From contig DDRC01000120.1 in the NCBI GenBank assembly GCA_002342985.1, positions 1 through 14,628 on the forward strand: a DNA stretch of 14,628 nt, read 5' to 3'. This document shows positions 6,506-13,353 of the stretch, one piece after another (the first letter of the stretch is position 1; each line of letters opens with the position of its first letter). The DNA is from Flavobacteriales bacterium UBA2426 (GTDB taxonomy: Bacteria > Bacteroidota > Bacteroidia > Flavobacteriales_F > PHOS-HE28). The position numbers and the translations under genes are program-made. The notes beneath the pieces were generated by a model. The model made no database searches, was not told the DNA's origin, and saw only the letters and a list, made by a program, of their open reading frames with translations.

Positions 6506-6895
6506 TTACTTGTTCGGTGCTGCGGCAGGGGCCTCCTCGGCCTTGCCGTGCTCATGCTGATGGCCGTGCGCTTCCGCCTTATCGTGGCAGGCGGTCTTGG
6601 CCTTCCCGGCGCAGCAGGCAGCCTTCGGGGCACCCTCGGCGGGGCTCGCCTCGGCGGCGGCGCCAGCGGGAGCGGTGCCCGCATCGGACTTCATCTCGCC
6701 CTTCGCATGGCAGCTGGCCTTGTCGGCTCCGGCCTTCGCGGAGCAGCAGGCAGCCTTGGGCTGATCGGCAGGCGCAGCGGCAACGGCCTCGGTCTTCTTG
6801 GCCTTGCGGGCCTTCCTCTTGTCGGTGGTCTCGCTTTGGGCGGAGGCCGTGGCCACGATGGCCGTCAGGGCCAGGATGCTCAGCAGGATGCGCAT
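6506..6895 (-). CDS. Secreted Cys/His-rich small protein (putative metal binding)
   Basis: A 129-residue protein with a clear signal peptide (MRILLSILALTAIVATASA, cleavage near residue 19-20). A Lys/Arg-rich stretch (26-35) follows, then two similar cassettes: KAACCSAKA...SCHAK (48-65) and KAACCAGKAKTACHDK (91-106), separated by an Ala/Pro/Glu-rich linker. The tail holds HGHQHEHG (110-117). The CC and CH pairs together with the histidine cluster suggest binding of a soft metal such as copper, zinc or nickel in the periplasm, but this is inference. I recognise no named family, and similar CC-containing low-complexity proteins occur in Bacteroidota. The start at 6895 is fixed by the signal peptide and by a TACCTTTG promoter box 22 bases upstream, so the longer frame to 7000 is not used. 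Confidence 0.75.
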   Translation of the reverse strand: MRILLSILALTAIVATASAQSETTDKRKARKAKKTEAVAAAPADQPKAACCSAKAGADKASCHAKGEMKSDAGTAPAGAAAEASPAEGAPKAACCAGKAKTACHDKAEAHGHQHEHGKAEEAPAAAPNK

Positions 6896-6916
6896 GTGTG
6901 CTGGTTTGGTGTGGGT

Positions 6917-6924
6917 CAAAGGTA
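6917..6924 (-). promoter_or_regulatory. Bacteroidota -7 box TACCTTTG
   Basis: The minus strand reads TACCTTTG, a perfect match to the TAnnTTTG element recognised by the Bacteroidota primary sigma factor, 21 bases before the ATG at 6895. I see no clear -33 TTG. Confidence 0.6.
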
Positions 6925-7006
6925 AGGGTGTCGCCCGGCCTTCCAGCAGGAATCGGGCCAGGATGGGGCCCTGAGCCGGCGCGCATCCTTGCGATCCCAA
7001 CAGCGC

Positions 7007-7552
7007 CTAGCCCCTGCCCTCCTCCAGCTGGATCATCGCGAAGACCGCGTAGTTCACGATGTCGAGGAAGTTGGCATCGATGCCCTCGCTCACCAGCGTG
7101 GCGCCCTGGTTGTCCTCGATGCTCTTGATGCGCAGCAGCTTCATCAGGATGAGGTCCACCAGGGAGCTCACCCGCATGCTGCGCCAGGCCTCGCCGTAGT
7201 CGTGGTTCTTGCGGGTCATCAGCGCGCGGGCATGCCGCTGCTGGGCCAGCACGCGGGCGGCGGCCTCGTCCGGGCCCAGGTCAGGCGCATCCACCACGCC
7301 CAGCTCCAGTTGCACCAGCGCCATCGCCGCGTAATTGATGATGCCGATCAATTCGGGCCGGATGCCCTCGCCCACCTTGCTCTCCCCCACCTGCTGCAGG
7401 GTGCGGATGCGCTGCGCCTTGATGAGGATTTGGTCGGTGAGCGACGGCACGCGCAGGATCCGCCAGGCCGTGCCGTAGTCCTTCGCCTTCTTCAGGAAGA
7501 GGTCGTGGCACTCATCGATGACGGCGTCGTACTGCTGCAATGTGCGTTCCAT
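7007..7552 (-). CDS. DUF1599 domain protein (two tandem repeats)
   Basis: A 181-residue protein made of two copies of one unit. KKAKDYGTAWRILRVPSLTD...INYAAMALVQLE (about 21-83) aligns with RKNHDYGEAWRSMRVSSLVD...VNYAVFAMIQLE (about 114-176). The conserved DYG-x-AWR and NYA elements mark the DUF1599 family, typical of Bacteroidota, where it is often found next to folP as here. A link to nucleotide modification has been proposed for the family by sequence analysis, but no reaction can be read from this sequence. ATG 7552 was chosen because the first unit follows at once and the TACTTTCG box at 7615-7608 lies upstream of it. The longer frame to 7621 would start before that promoter. It is divergent from folP with a 47-base gap. 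Confidence 0.88.
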   Translation of the reverse strand: MERTLQQYDAVIDECHDLFLKKAKDYGTAWRILRVPSLTDQILIKAQRIRTLQQVGESKVGEGIRPELIGIINYAAMALVQLELGVVDAPDLGPDEAAARVLAQQRHARALMTRKNHDYGEAWRSMRVSSLVDLILMKLLRIKSIEDNQGATLVSEGIDANFLDIVNYAVFAMIQLEEGRG

Positions 7553-7599
7553 GTTCCTCACCCAGCAGGAGCGCCTGCGCTGACGATCTTCGGCCCCTG

Positions 7600-8457
7600 A
7601 TGGCGGGCGAAAGTAGTCCACGGCGATCGGCCCTCTGGCGGGTGAAGGACCGGCTGGTGGAGCTGCCGCTGCCCGCTGTGATGGGCATCCTCAATGCCAC
7701 GCCCGACTCCTTCCACGCCGCCAGCCGCGTGGACGTTGATGCCGCGCTGCACCGGGCGGAGCGCATGCTGGAGGAAGGCGCCGCCCTCCTCGATGTCGGC
7801 GGGGCCAGTTCGCGGCCGGGCGCCGTGGAGCCGCCCCAGGAGGAGGAGCTGCGGCGGGTGCTGCCCGTGGTGGAAGCGATCCACCGGCGCTTCCCGGAGG
7901 CCCTGATCAGCGTGGACACCTGGCGCGCGCGCGTGGCGCAGCAGGCGGTGGCGGCCGGTGCCGGCCTGGTGAACGACATCTCCGCCGGCACCCTCGACGC
8001 GGACATGCTCGGCACGGTGGGCGCCCTCGGCGTGCCCTACATCGCCATGCACATGCAGGGCACGCCGCGCACCATGCAGCTGGCGCCCGCCTATGCCGAC
8101 CCGGTGGCCGAGGTGACGCTGCACCTGAGCCGCCGGCTGCAGGCGGCGCACCAGGCGCGCATCGCCGATGTGATCCTCGACCCCGGCTTCGGCTTCGGCA
8201 AGACCACTGCGCACAACTACGCCCTGCTGCGGGGCCTTCCCTCGCTCTGCGCGCTTGGCGCGCCCGTGCTGGTGGGCCTCTCGCGCAAGCGGATGATCAA
8301 CGAGGTGCTCGGCATCGGCCCCGCGGAGGCCCTCAACGGCACCACGGCGCTCCATGCCATCGCGCTGCTCAAGGGCGCCGCGCTCCTCCGGGCGCACGAC
8401 GTGCGCGAGGCGGTGCAGTGCGTGCGGCTCGTGGGCGCGCTGGAGGATCAGAAGTAG
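7600..8457 (+). CDS. folP: Dihydropteroate synthase
   Basis: A 285-residue TIM-barrel enzyme that joins p-aminobenzoate to dihydropterin pyrophosphate in folate synthesis. Signatures in order are VMGILNATPDSF (27-38, pterin-pyrophosphate loop), LLDVGGASSRPGA (63-75, loop 2, the Bacteroidota SSRPGA form of the usual ESTRPGA), ISVDTWRARVAQQAV (103-117), LVNDISAG (123-130), ILDPGFGFGKTTAHN (192-206), VLVGLSRKRMI (223-233) and NGTTALHAIALLKGAALLRAHDVREA (246-271). The ATG at 7600 leaves about 27 residues before the first strand. GTG 7642 is an alternative, and ATG 7681 would cut into the barrel. The gene diverges from DUF1599 and its 3' end overlaps the converging gene by ten bases. I see no sign of a sulfonamide-resistant sul-type variant. 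Confidence 0.96.
   Translation: MAGESSPRRSALWRVKDRLVELPLPAVMGILNATPDSFHAASRVDVDAALHRAERMLEEGAALLDVGGASSRPGAVEPPQEEELRRVLPVVEAIHRRFPEALISVDTWRARVAQQAVAAGAGLVNDISAGTLDADMLGTVGALGVPYIAMHMQGTPRTMQLAPAYADPVAEVTLHLSRRLQAAHQARIADVILDPGFGFGKTTAHNYALLRGLPSLCALGAPVLVGLSRKRMINEVLGIGPAEALNGTTALHAIALLKGAALLRAHDVREAVQCVRLVGALEDQK
7608..7615 (-). promoter_or_regulatory. Bacteroidota -7-like box TACTTTCG
   Basis: The minus strand reads TACTTTCGCC, a close variant of TAnnTTTG also seen at 12744-12737. It is 55 bases upstream of the DUF1599 start and lies inside the first codons of folP on the other strand. Confidence 0.5.
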
Positions 8458-9011
8458 GCGCGCCGGCGCTTCCGCTGCTTCTCGCGCACGGCCGCGGACT
8501 GCCGCCGGCGCAGGTCGGCCACGGCCCGCTCATAGAGCACCATCACCCGCGCGATGGCGGCCTGCCGGCGCTCGGTGTAGTCGATGTCCCAGTTCAGGTT
8601 GCGCACGGTGTGCTTGTAGGAGGCCATCGCCACCGGCTCGTCGAAAGCGCTGAAGTCGAAGCCGGTGATGAGCGCGAACATGGTCATCTGCACATCCATC
8701 TCATAGAAGGGCACGTCGGGGAAGAGCGGCACCCCTGTGGCATCAATGCGGATGTACTTCGGCACCAGGTCCTCGCGGTAGTACCACACCTGGTAATCGT
8801 AGCCGCGCTCCAGGTAGAGCTCGTACTCGCCGCGGCCGTTGGTGCGGATGGTCTGCCGCTCCACGCTGTCCTTCACCAGGCGCACCTGCACATCGCGGAG
8901 CCCGTCACCGCTGAAGTGCTCGGTGACCAGGCCATGCAGGCGGATATGGAAGGCGCGCGCCTCGCCCGCTCCCAGCAGGATGAGGATCGCCAGGCAGGCC
9001 CGCTTCACCAT
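8448..9011 (-). CDS. Secreted protein with carboxypeptidase-regulatory-like beta domain
   Basis: A 187-residue protein with a short signal peptide (MVKRACLAILILLGAGEARA, residues 1-20). Residues 22-95 look like a beta-sandwich of the carboxypeptidase-regulatory or Cna-B type: LHGLVTEHFSGDGLRDVQVRLV, RTNGRGEYELYLERGYDYQVWY, then LVPKYIRIDATGVP. A conserved-looking middle follows (FYEMDVQMTMFALITGFDFSAFDEPVAMASY), and a basic helical tail ends RKRRRAYF. Such proteins are common uncharacterised exports in Bacteroidota. Starts at 9026 and 9029 are also possible. I prefer 9011 because the TACTTTGG box at 9039-9032 would put transcription near 9028. The 3' end overlaps folP by ten bases in converging orientation. 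Confidence 0.75.
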   Translation of the reverse strand: MVKRACLAILILLGAGEARAFHIRLHGLVTEHFSGDGLRDVQVRLVKDSVERQTIRTNGRGEYELYLERGYDYQVWYYREDLVPKYIRIDATGVPLFPDVPFYEMDVQMTMFALITGFDFSAFDEPVAMASYKHTVRNLNWDIDYTERRQAAIARVMVLYERAVADLRRRQSAAVREKQRKRRRAYF

Positions 9012-9031
9012 CGTTCGCTCCGTCATCATCC

Positions 9032-9039
9032 CCAAAGTA
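9032..9039 (-). promoter_or_regulatory. Bacteroidota -7-like box TACTTTGG
   Basis: The minus strand reads TACTTTGGGG just before the ATGs of the 8448-9011 gene. It is one base short of the TAnnTTTG spacing, but it resembles the TACTTTCG boxes upstream of two other minus-strand genes here. Confidence 0.4.
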
Positions 9040-9078
9040 CCGGGTTCGCGTGCGAAGGTGCGGAATCTTCGACGGATC

Positions 9079-9086
9079 CATCTTTG
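9079..9086 (+). promoter_or_regulatory. Bacteroidota -7-like box CATCTTTG
   Basis: CATCTTTGCGCC differs from TAnnTTTG at one base and ends 15 bases before the ATG at 9102. Confidence 0.45.
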
Positions 9087-9101
9087 CGCCAAACGAACGC
9101 C

Positions 9102-9458
9102 ATGCTCCGCTCCATCCGCGCGGCCGAGAACTTCCACATCGTGCTGTGGCTGCTGAAGGACCTCTGCTGGGTGATGCTCTGGAAGCCCTTGGGCCTGGCC
9201 ATGTTCGTCCCCACCTTCTGCATGGCGGCCTGGATCGCCTGGCGCAGCCGCACCGACCTCGGCGAGCTGCTGCACAGCCTGGCCGTGGTGTGCTGGATCA
9301 CCGCCAACGGCGTGTGGATGATCGGGGAGTTCTGGTTCGACGACACCCGCCGCGCATGGGCGGTGCCCTTCTTCGTGGCGGGCCTGGTTCTGGTGGGCTG
9401 GTACTACCTGGTGCTGCGGCCCCGGGCACGCAGGGCGCCGCCGGTAACACCCGGTTAA
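9102..9458 (+). CDS. Small conserved integral membrane protein, unknown function
   Basis: A 118-residue, strongly hydrophobic protein with three or four membrane segments: about 12-28 (HIVLWLLKDLCWVMLW), 30-47 (LGLAMFVPTFCMAAWIAW), 57-77 (LHSLAVVCWITANGVWMIGEF) and 86-106 (WAVPFFVAGLVLVGWYYLVL). Charged and tryptophan-containing motifs such as ENFHIVLWLLKDLCW and TANGVWMIGEFWFDD look conserved rather than random, and I believe similar proteins exist in other Bacteroidota. I cannot name a family. The start is the first ATG after a promoter-like CATCTTTG. It runs in the same direction as cyclase 1, 53 bases upstream of it, but that gene seems to have its own promoter box. Confidence 0.75.
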   Translation: MLRSIRAAENFHIVLWLLKDLCWVMLWKPLGLAMFVPTFCMAAWIAWRSRTDLGELLHSLAVVCWITANGVWMIGEFWFDDTRRAWAVPFFVAGLVLVGWYYLVLRPRARRAPPVTPG

Positions 9459-9480
9459 CGGGCCGCCGTCCGGGCCCCGC

Positions 9481-9488
9481 TACCTTCG
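9481..9488 (+). promoter_or_regulatory. Bacteroidota -7-like box TACCTTCG
   Basis: TACCTTCGCC, one base from TAnnTTTG, lies 23 bases before the ATG of cyclase 1 at 9512. Confidence 0.5.
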
Positions 9489-9511
9489 CCGGCCTTCCGA
9501 TCGCCACCCCT

Positions 9512-10594
9512 ATGGATTCCCTGGCGCGCCTCCGCCTGCGGGCGAACAGAACGCTCCGCATCACGGCGGCATGGATGGCCATGGGCGCGCTCAGTGCGCT
9601 CTTCGAGCACGATGCGCTGAGCGCTGCCGGCCTGGGCGACGACCTGGGCCGCCGCGTGGAGGACCACCTCCTGCAGGCCCTCACGGCCGGGCTGCTCGGC
9701 GGCGGCGCCTACATCTTCCTGCTGCGCGACCGGCTGCGGCACCTCGCCTACCTGCCGGCGCTGGCCATCATGGCCGCGCTGGTGGCCGCCGTGGTCTTCG
9801 CCCTGGGCGCGTGGCTCCCGGCGCAGGCGGATCCGATGGGCGGGAGCGCGACCGAGCGCTTGCTAAGCCTCATCTGGCTTGGCAAGTACCTCTACTGGCT
9901 GGCGCTCATGGGCGCCACCATGCTCATGGTGCGGCTCAACGACCAGTACGGCAACGGCGGTGCGGGCCACCTGGCGGGCCGCTACCATCAGCCCCGCCAG
10001 GAGCTGCGGATCTTCATGTTCCTCGACATGCGGTCGAGCACCGCCATTGCCGAGGAGCTCGGGCATGTGCGCTACTTCCAGCTCATCAACGAGCTCTTCA
10101 CGGACATCACCGACCCCATCGTGTACTCGCGCGGGGAGATCTACCAGTACGTGGGCGACGAGATCAGCGTGAGCTGGCCGCTGCGCCGCGGGCTGGCGCG
10201 CCAGCGGTGCATCCGCTGCTTCCTCGACATCCGGGCGAAGCTGCAGCGCAGGGCCGACTATTACCGGGCGCGCTACGGCATCGTGCCGGCCTTCAAGGCG
10301 GGATTCCACTATGGCGAGGTGACCACCGGCGAGGTGGGCCTGGTGAAGAAGGAGCGCATCTACAGCGGCGATGTGGTGAACACCGCCGCCCGCATCCAGA
10401 ACACGTGCAACGAGCACGGCGTGGACAACCTCATCAGCAAGGAGCTGCTCGACCTGCTGCTCCCCAAGGGCCGCCTGCCGGTGCGCGAGATCGGCAGCAT
10501 CGCGCTCAAGGGCAGGCGCGCGGCCATCAGCCTGTGGACCATCGAGCCCGGGGCCGCTCCGCCTGCCGCACGGGCCAAGCCGGCCGCTCAATAG
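9512..10594 (+). CDS. Membrane-bound class III nucleotide cyclase (cyclase 1)
   Basis: A 360-residue protein. The N-terminal part (about 15-142) has four likely membrane segments (near 18-31, 56-71, 79-102 and 117-141), and a class III cyclase catalytic domain fills about 164-346. The metal-binding aspartates are D172 (FMFLDMRSST) and D216 (YVGDEISV). The transition-state pair is N290 and R294 (VNTAARIQ), and the base-contacting lysine is K333 (ALKG). The second base-selecting position, seven residues before the asparagine, is I283 instead of the usual Asp, Thr or Ser, so the substrate (ATP, GTP or other) is uncertain. The catalytic site faces the cytoplasm. The 3' end overlaps the converging propeller-like gene by seven bases. 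The long upstream reading from 9050 is out of register with any membrane start and is not used. Confidence 0.9.
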   Translation: MDSLARLRLRANRTLRITAAWMAMGALSALFEHDALSAAGLGDDLGRRVEDHLLQALTAGLLGGGAYIFLLRDRLRHLAYLPALAIMAALVAAVVFALGAWLPAQADPMGGSATERLLSLIWLGKYLYWLALMGATMLMVRLNDQYGNGGAGHLAGRYHQPRQELRIFMFLDMRSSTAIAEELGHVRYFQLINELFTDITDPIVYSRGEIYQYVGDEISVSWPLRRGLARQRCIRCFLDIRAKLQRRADYYRARYGIVPAFKAGFHYGEVTTGEVGLVKKERIYSGDVVNTAARIQNTCNEHGVDNLISKELLDLLLPKGRLPVREIGSIALKGRRAAISLWTIEPGAAPPAARAKPAAQ

Positions 10595-11688
10595 GTGTAG
10601 GTGCGCCGTCGCGTGGCCACCACCATATGGCCCAGGGGGCTGCGATACACCACCGCATCGCCGTAGAGCCGGAAGGCGGCGATGGCCGCCTCAGAGCCGA
10701 ACCGGAAGCGCTCCCCGCCCGCGATACCGCGCAGCTCGCGGTTGATGTCGAGGTAGGCGAGCAGCCCGCCCTCCACCTGCCAGTCCTCGGGCACGTAGGG
10801 CTCCACCAGCGTGCTGGCGCCGTCCTTGAAGAGCATGAGCCGTCCGCGGTCCAGGTAGAGCAGCAGGCTGTCCTTCACCCAATAGGCCGATGGCACCCCG
10901 TCAAGCACCCGGTGCACCACGCCCCGCTCGAAGCACTTCAGGCGTCCGTTGCCGTCGACGAAGGCGATGAGGCCCTGCCCAGCCTGCGCACTGGCCGGCC
11001 GCAGGTCGGAGAGCGCATGCTCGGCCCCTCCGAACGCGGCCATGAACACACGGCGATGCCCGTCCCACCAGCCCACGATGCCCCCTCCCGCCACGGCGAT
11101 GCCCACGTCGGTGCTGTCGCTCAGCACCCGCAGGCGCCCGCCCTGGAAGAGCGAGAGCCGCCGCGCCTCCTTGTTGAAGAGCACCAGGGCATTGGTGCCG
11201 AGCAGCCACTGCGGCCGGTCGCTGCCCCGTTCCACCTGGGCCACCGGGTGCACCCGGCCGCGCCAGATCGCCTGCAGCTCGTGGAGCGCCGTATCGTGCA
11301 CGGCCACCAGGCTGTCGCTGACGCCGAAATCGGCCACCTGCGAGGCCAGGACATGGGCCCGGCCCTCGCGGATGCCCTTGAGCGTATCGCCCGCGAGCCA
11401 GGCGATGCGGCGGCGGGTGCCCCGCGGCTCGCCGCCCCCCTTGTCCAGCAGGTGCAGTCGCCATCCATCGGGCAGGAAGGCCTTCAGCTGGCCCTGGTGG
11501 TCGCGGTACACCAATTGGCCCTCCATGGCATGCATCCATTGCGGCGGACGCGGCTCCAGCTTCTCGAACCGCCCTTCGGCGAAGACCATGAAGCGGTCCT
11601 CGTCCGTGACGAAGGGCACGGGCACCTGCGCCTGCATGGCCAGGCGCACAGCGCAGGAAGCGAGCAACAGGGCGATCGGCCGCATCAT
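10588..11688 (-). CDS. Secreted beta-propeller-like protein, translationally coupled to cyclase 2
   Basis: A 366-residue protein with a signal peptide (MMRPIALLLASCAVRLAMQA, about 1-20). The mature part is a run of short strand-turn units, such as RFMVFAEGRFEKL, LVYRDHQGQLKAFLPDGWRLHLL, ALVLFNKEARRLSLFQGGRLRVL, GLIAFVDGNGRLKCFERGVVHRV and LLLYLDRGRLMLFKDGASTLV. The repeating 'LxxxDxxGxLxxF' look suggests a beta-propeller in the style of TolB/WD40-like proteins. I recognise no exact family and no catalytic motif. Its ATG overlaps the stop of cyclase 2 by four bases (ATGA at 11688-11685), so the two are very likely one operon and translationally coupled. That pairs a periplasmic or surface propeller with a membrane cyclase. 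Confidence 0.8.
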   Translation of the reverse strand: MMRPIALLLASCAVRLAMQAQVPVPFVTDEDRFMVFAEGRFEKLEPRPPQWMHAMEGQLVYRDHQGQLKAFLPDGWRLHLLDKGGGEPRGTRRRIAWLAGDTLKGIREGRAHVLASQVADFGVSDSLVAVHDTALHELQAIWRGRVHPVAQVERGSDRPQWLLGTNALVLFNKEARRLSLFQGGRLRVLSDSTDVGIAVAGGGIVGWWDGHRRVFMAAFGGAEHALSDLRPASAQAGQGLIAFVDGNGRLKCFERGVVHRVLDGVPSAYWVKDSLLLYLDRGRLMLFKDGASTLVEPYVPEDWQVEGGLLAYLDINRELRGIAGGERFRFGSEAAIAAFRLYGDAVVYRSPLGHMVVATRRRTYTY

Positions 11689-12728
11689 GGCTCCAGGGTA
11701 TGGCGGCGCACTACGTGCACGCGCACCTCGCGGCGCTTGCCCTTCACGGGCACCAGGTGCTGGGGGCCGATCTCGAAGCGCCGGCCGGCATCGGGCATGC
11801 GCTCGAGCAGCTCGGCGCTCACGAGGATGTCGGTCTTCATCGCCTTGGCGAGCCCCAGCATGCGCGAAACGCTGTTCATCACGTCGCCGCTGAGGTCAAC
11901 CGTGCGCTTGATGTGCCCCACCTGCGCGCTGAGCACCCGCCCCCCGTGCAGGCCGGCGCGGAACCGCGGCACCAGGCCGAACTCGCGCTTGAGGTCGTTC
12001 TCGTGCTCCGCGATCCGCGCGGTGATGTCGAAGTAGAGGTCGAGGCAGTTGAAGCGGCGGATGCCCACGCGCATGGGCCAGGTGAAGATCACCTCATCGC
12101 CCACGTACTTGTGGATGTCCGCCTCGTTCCGCAGCACGGCGTCCGTCATCAGCGAGTACACTTGGTTGAGGAAGCGGTAGTAGCGCATGTCGCCCAGCCG
12201 CTCGGCGATCTCCGTGCTGCCCACCAGGTCGAGGCTCAGCACCACGCGCTCCTCGCGCTTGGGCCGCTCGTAGCGGCCGAGCAGGAAGCCGAGGAAGGTG
12301 CGGCGGCCCATCCACTCCTCCACCTGCACCACCAGGATGGCGATGGAGCTCACCACCACCACGCGCAGCACCAGCTGGTAGAACTGCGCCATGCCGAAGA
12401 TCTCGTGCATGCGGTAGGGCGTGTCGCTGGCGATCATGGTGAACCGCTCGGAGCCCCACAGCCAGGCGATGCCGATGAGCAGGATGGTGAAGAGGTTCAC
12501 CAGCAGCACCTTTCCCAGGAACTGCAGGGGCACGGCCAGGGCCCTGAAGCGCCGGCCGAAGAAGTACTCCTCCAGCACGCCGGTCCACAGGCCGAGCAGC
12601 ATCCACGATCCGAAGATGGCCGCGCTCATGCCCTCGCCGCTGAAGAGGGTGAGCACCAGCGCCACGATGGCCGCCACCAGCGCGTACTTCGCCAGTTTGC
12701 GGAGCTTGTAGCGGGTAATGGCGTTCAT
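11685..12728 (-). CDS. Membrane-bound class III adenylate cyclase (cyclase 2)
   Basis: A 347-residue protein with about four membrane segments in the first 140 residues (near 14-30, 36-54, 70-91 and 117-136) and a class III cyclase domain at about 158-342. The catalytic set is complete: metal aspartates D167 (LSLDLVGST) and D211 (YVGDEVIF), adenine-selecting K329 (PVKG) and D278 (VDLSGDVMN), and transition-state N285 and R289 (NSVSRM). The Lys/Asp pair predicts ATP as substrate and cAMP as product, unlike cyclase 1. ATG 12728 is preferred to the TTG codon one position upstream. The gene overlaps the downstream propeller-like gene by four bases and diverges from a Crp/Fnr-family gene with a 55-base gap. 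Confidence 0.9.
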   Translation of the reverse strand: MNAITRYKLRKLAKYALVAAIVALVLTLFSGEGMSAAIFGSWMLLGLWTGVLEEYFFGRRFRALAVPLQFLGKVLLVNLFTILLIGIAWLWGSERFTMIASDTPYRMHEIFGMAQFYQLVLRVVVVSSIAILVVQVEEWMGRRTFLGFLLGRYERPKREERVVLSLDLVGSTEIAERLGDMRYYRFLNQVYSLMTDAVLRNEADIHKYVGDEVIFTWPMRVGIRRFNCLDLYFDITARIAEHENDLKREFGLVPRFRAGLHGGRVLSAQVGHIKRTVDLSGDVMNSVSRMLGLAKAMKTDILVSAELLERMPDAGRRFEIGPQHLVPVKGKRREVRVHVVRRHTLEP

Positions 12729-12736
12729 CAAGCGCG

Positions 12737-12744
12737 CGAAAGTA
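12737..12744 (-). promoter_or_regulatory. Bacteroidota -7-like box TACTTTCG
   Basis: The minus strand reads TACTTTCGCG, ending eight bases before the ATG of cyclase 2, which implies a very short leader. The same octamer precedes the DUF1599 gene. Confidence 0.5.
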
Positions 12745-12771
12745 CGGGGGCCGGAGGCGGCTTCCGGCGCG

Positions 12772-12779
12772 CATCTTTA
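12772..12779 (+). promoter_or_regulatory. Weak -7-like box CATCTTTA
   Basis: CATCTTTACGCC ends four bases before the ATG at 12784, matching the CATCTTTGCGCC form at 9079 except for one base. If used, the transcript would be nearly leaderless. Confidence 0.35.
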
Positions 12780-12783
12780 CGCC

Positions 12784-13347
12784 ATGGACCTCGTGCGCCG
12801 CGCCATCGCCCGCTATGTGGCGCTCACCGACGCCGAATGGGAGCGCATCGCCCCGCTGTGGGCCGAGCACGCCTTCAGCCGCGGCGCCGCCATCTGTGCC
12901 GTGGGGCAGGTGGAGCGCCGCTTCTACGTGGTGCAGTCGGGCGTGCAACGGCTGTCGTTCCCCCACGATGGCCAGGACATCTGCGTGGGATTCGCCTACG
13001 ATGGCAGCTGGTGCGGCGAGTACGCCTCCTTCATCACCCAGCGCCCGGCGCGGTTCGATGTGACGGCGCTCACCGACAGCGTGCTGCTGGGCATCGCCCA
13101 CGCTGATCTGCAGGCGCTCTACCGCGACCTGCCGGTGATGGAGCGCTGGGGCCGCCTGATCGCCGAGGAGCTGCTGGTGGCGCGCGCCGCGCGCGAGATC
13201 GAGCAGATGAGCCTCAGCGCCGAGGAACGCTACGACCGGCTGGTGGCGCGCAGCCCCCACCTGCTGCAGCTGGTGCCGCAGAAGGACATCGCCAGCTACC
13301 TGCGCATGACGCCGGAGACCTTCAGCCGCCTGCGCCGCCGCCGCTGA
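12784..13347 (+). CDS. Crp/Fnr-family transcription regulator
   Basis: A 187-residue protein of the size usual for Bacteroidota members. Residues 15-110 form the cyclic-nucleotide-binding-type beta roll (FSRGAAICAVGQVERRFYVVQSGVQRL, then GSWCGEYASFITQRPARFDVTAL), and a dimer helix follows at about 115-145. The C-terminal helix-turn-helix is short (VPQKDIASYLRMTPETFSRLRRR, 164-186) and ends right after the recognition helix. G78-E79 and R90 resemble the phosphate-binding cassette, but the arginine is one position further from the glutamate than in E. coli CRP and is followed by Phe, so cAMP binding is uncertain. There is no N-terminal FNR-type cysteine cluster. The recognition helix has E178-T-F-S181-R182, like the ETISR of FNR. 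It diverges from cyclase 2. Confidence 0.88.
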   Translation: MDLVRRAIARYVALTDAEWERIAPLWAEHAFSRGAAICAVGQVERRFYVVQSGVQRLSFPHDGQDICVGFAYDGSWCGEYASFITQRPARFDVTALTDSVLLGIAHADLQALYRDLPVMERWGRLIAEELLVARAAREIEQMSLSAEERYDRLVARSPHLLQLVPQKDIASYLRMTPETFSRLRRRR

Positions 13348-13353
13348 CCGTTC

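Noticed and set aside
7540..7599. Extension of folP to an upstream start at 7540
   Set aside because: It would overlap the divergent DUF1599 start, and the added residues (MCVPCSSPSRSACADD) do not look like dihydropteroate synthase.
9571..12036. 821-residue plus-strand frame
   Set aside because: It overlaps cyclase 1 in another frame and runs antisense to the propeller-like gene and cyclase 2. It is a Gly/Ala/Pro/Arg/His-rich shadow.
11700..13106. 468-residue plus-strand frame and the 496-residue minus-strand frame at 12094-13584
   Set aside because: Both cover the well-supported cyclase 2 and Crp/Fnr-family genes and have no recognisable domains.
9102..13347. A CBASS-like or other cyclic-nucleotide defence system
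   Set aside because: The cyclases are class III signalling enzymes, not CD-NTases or Pycsar-type neighbours of a known effector. No nuclease, pore or TIR effector is present. Ordinary cAMP-type signalling fits better.
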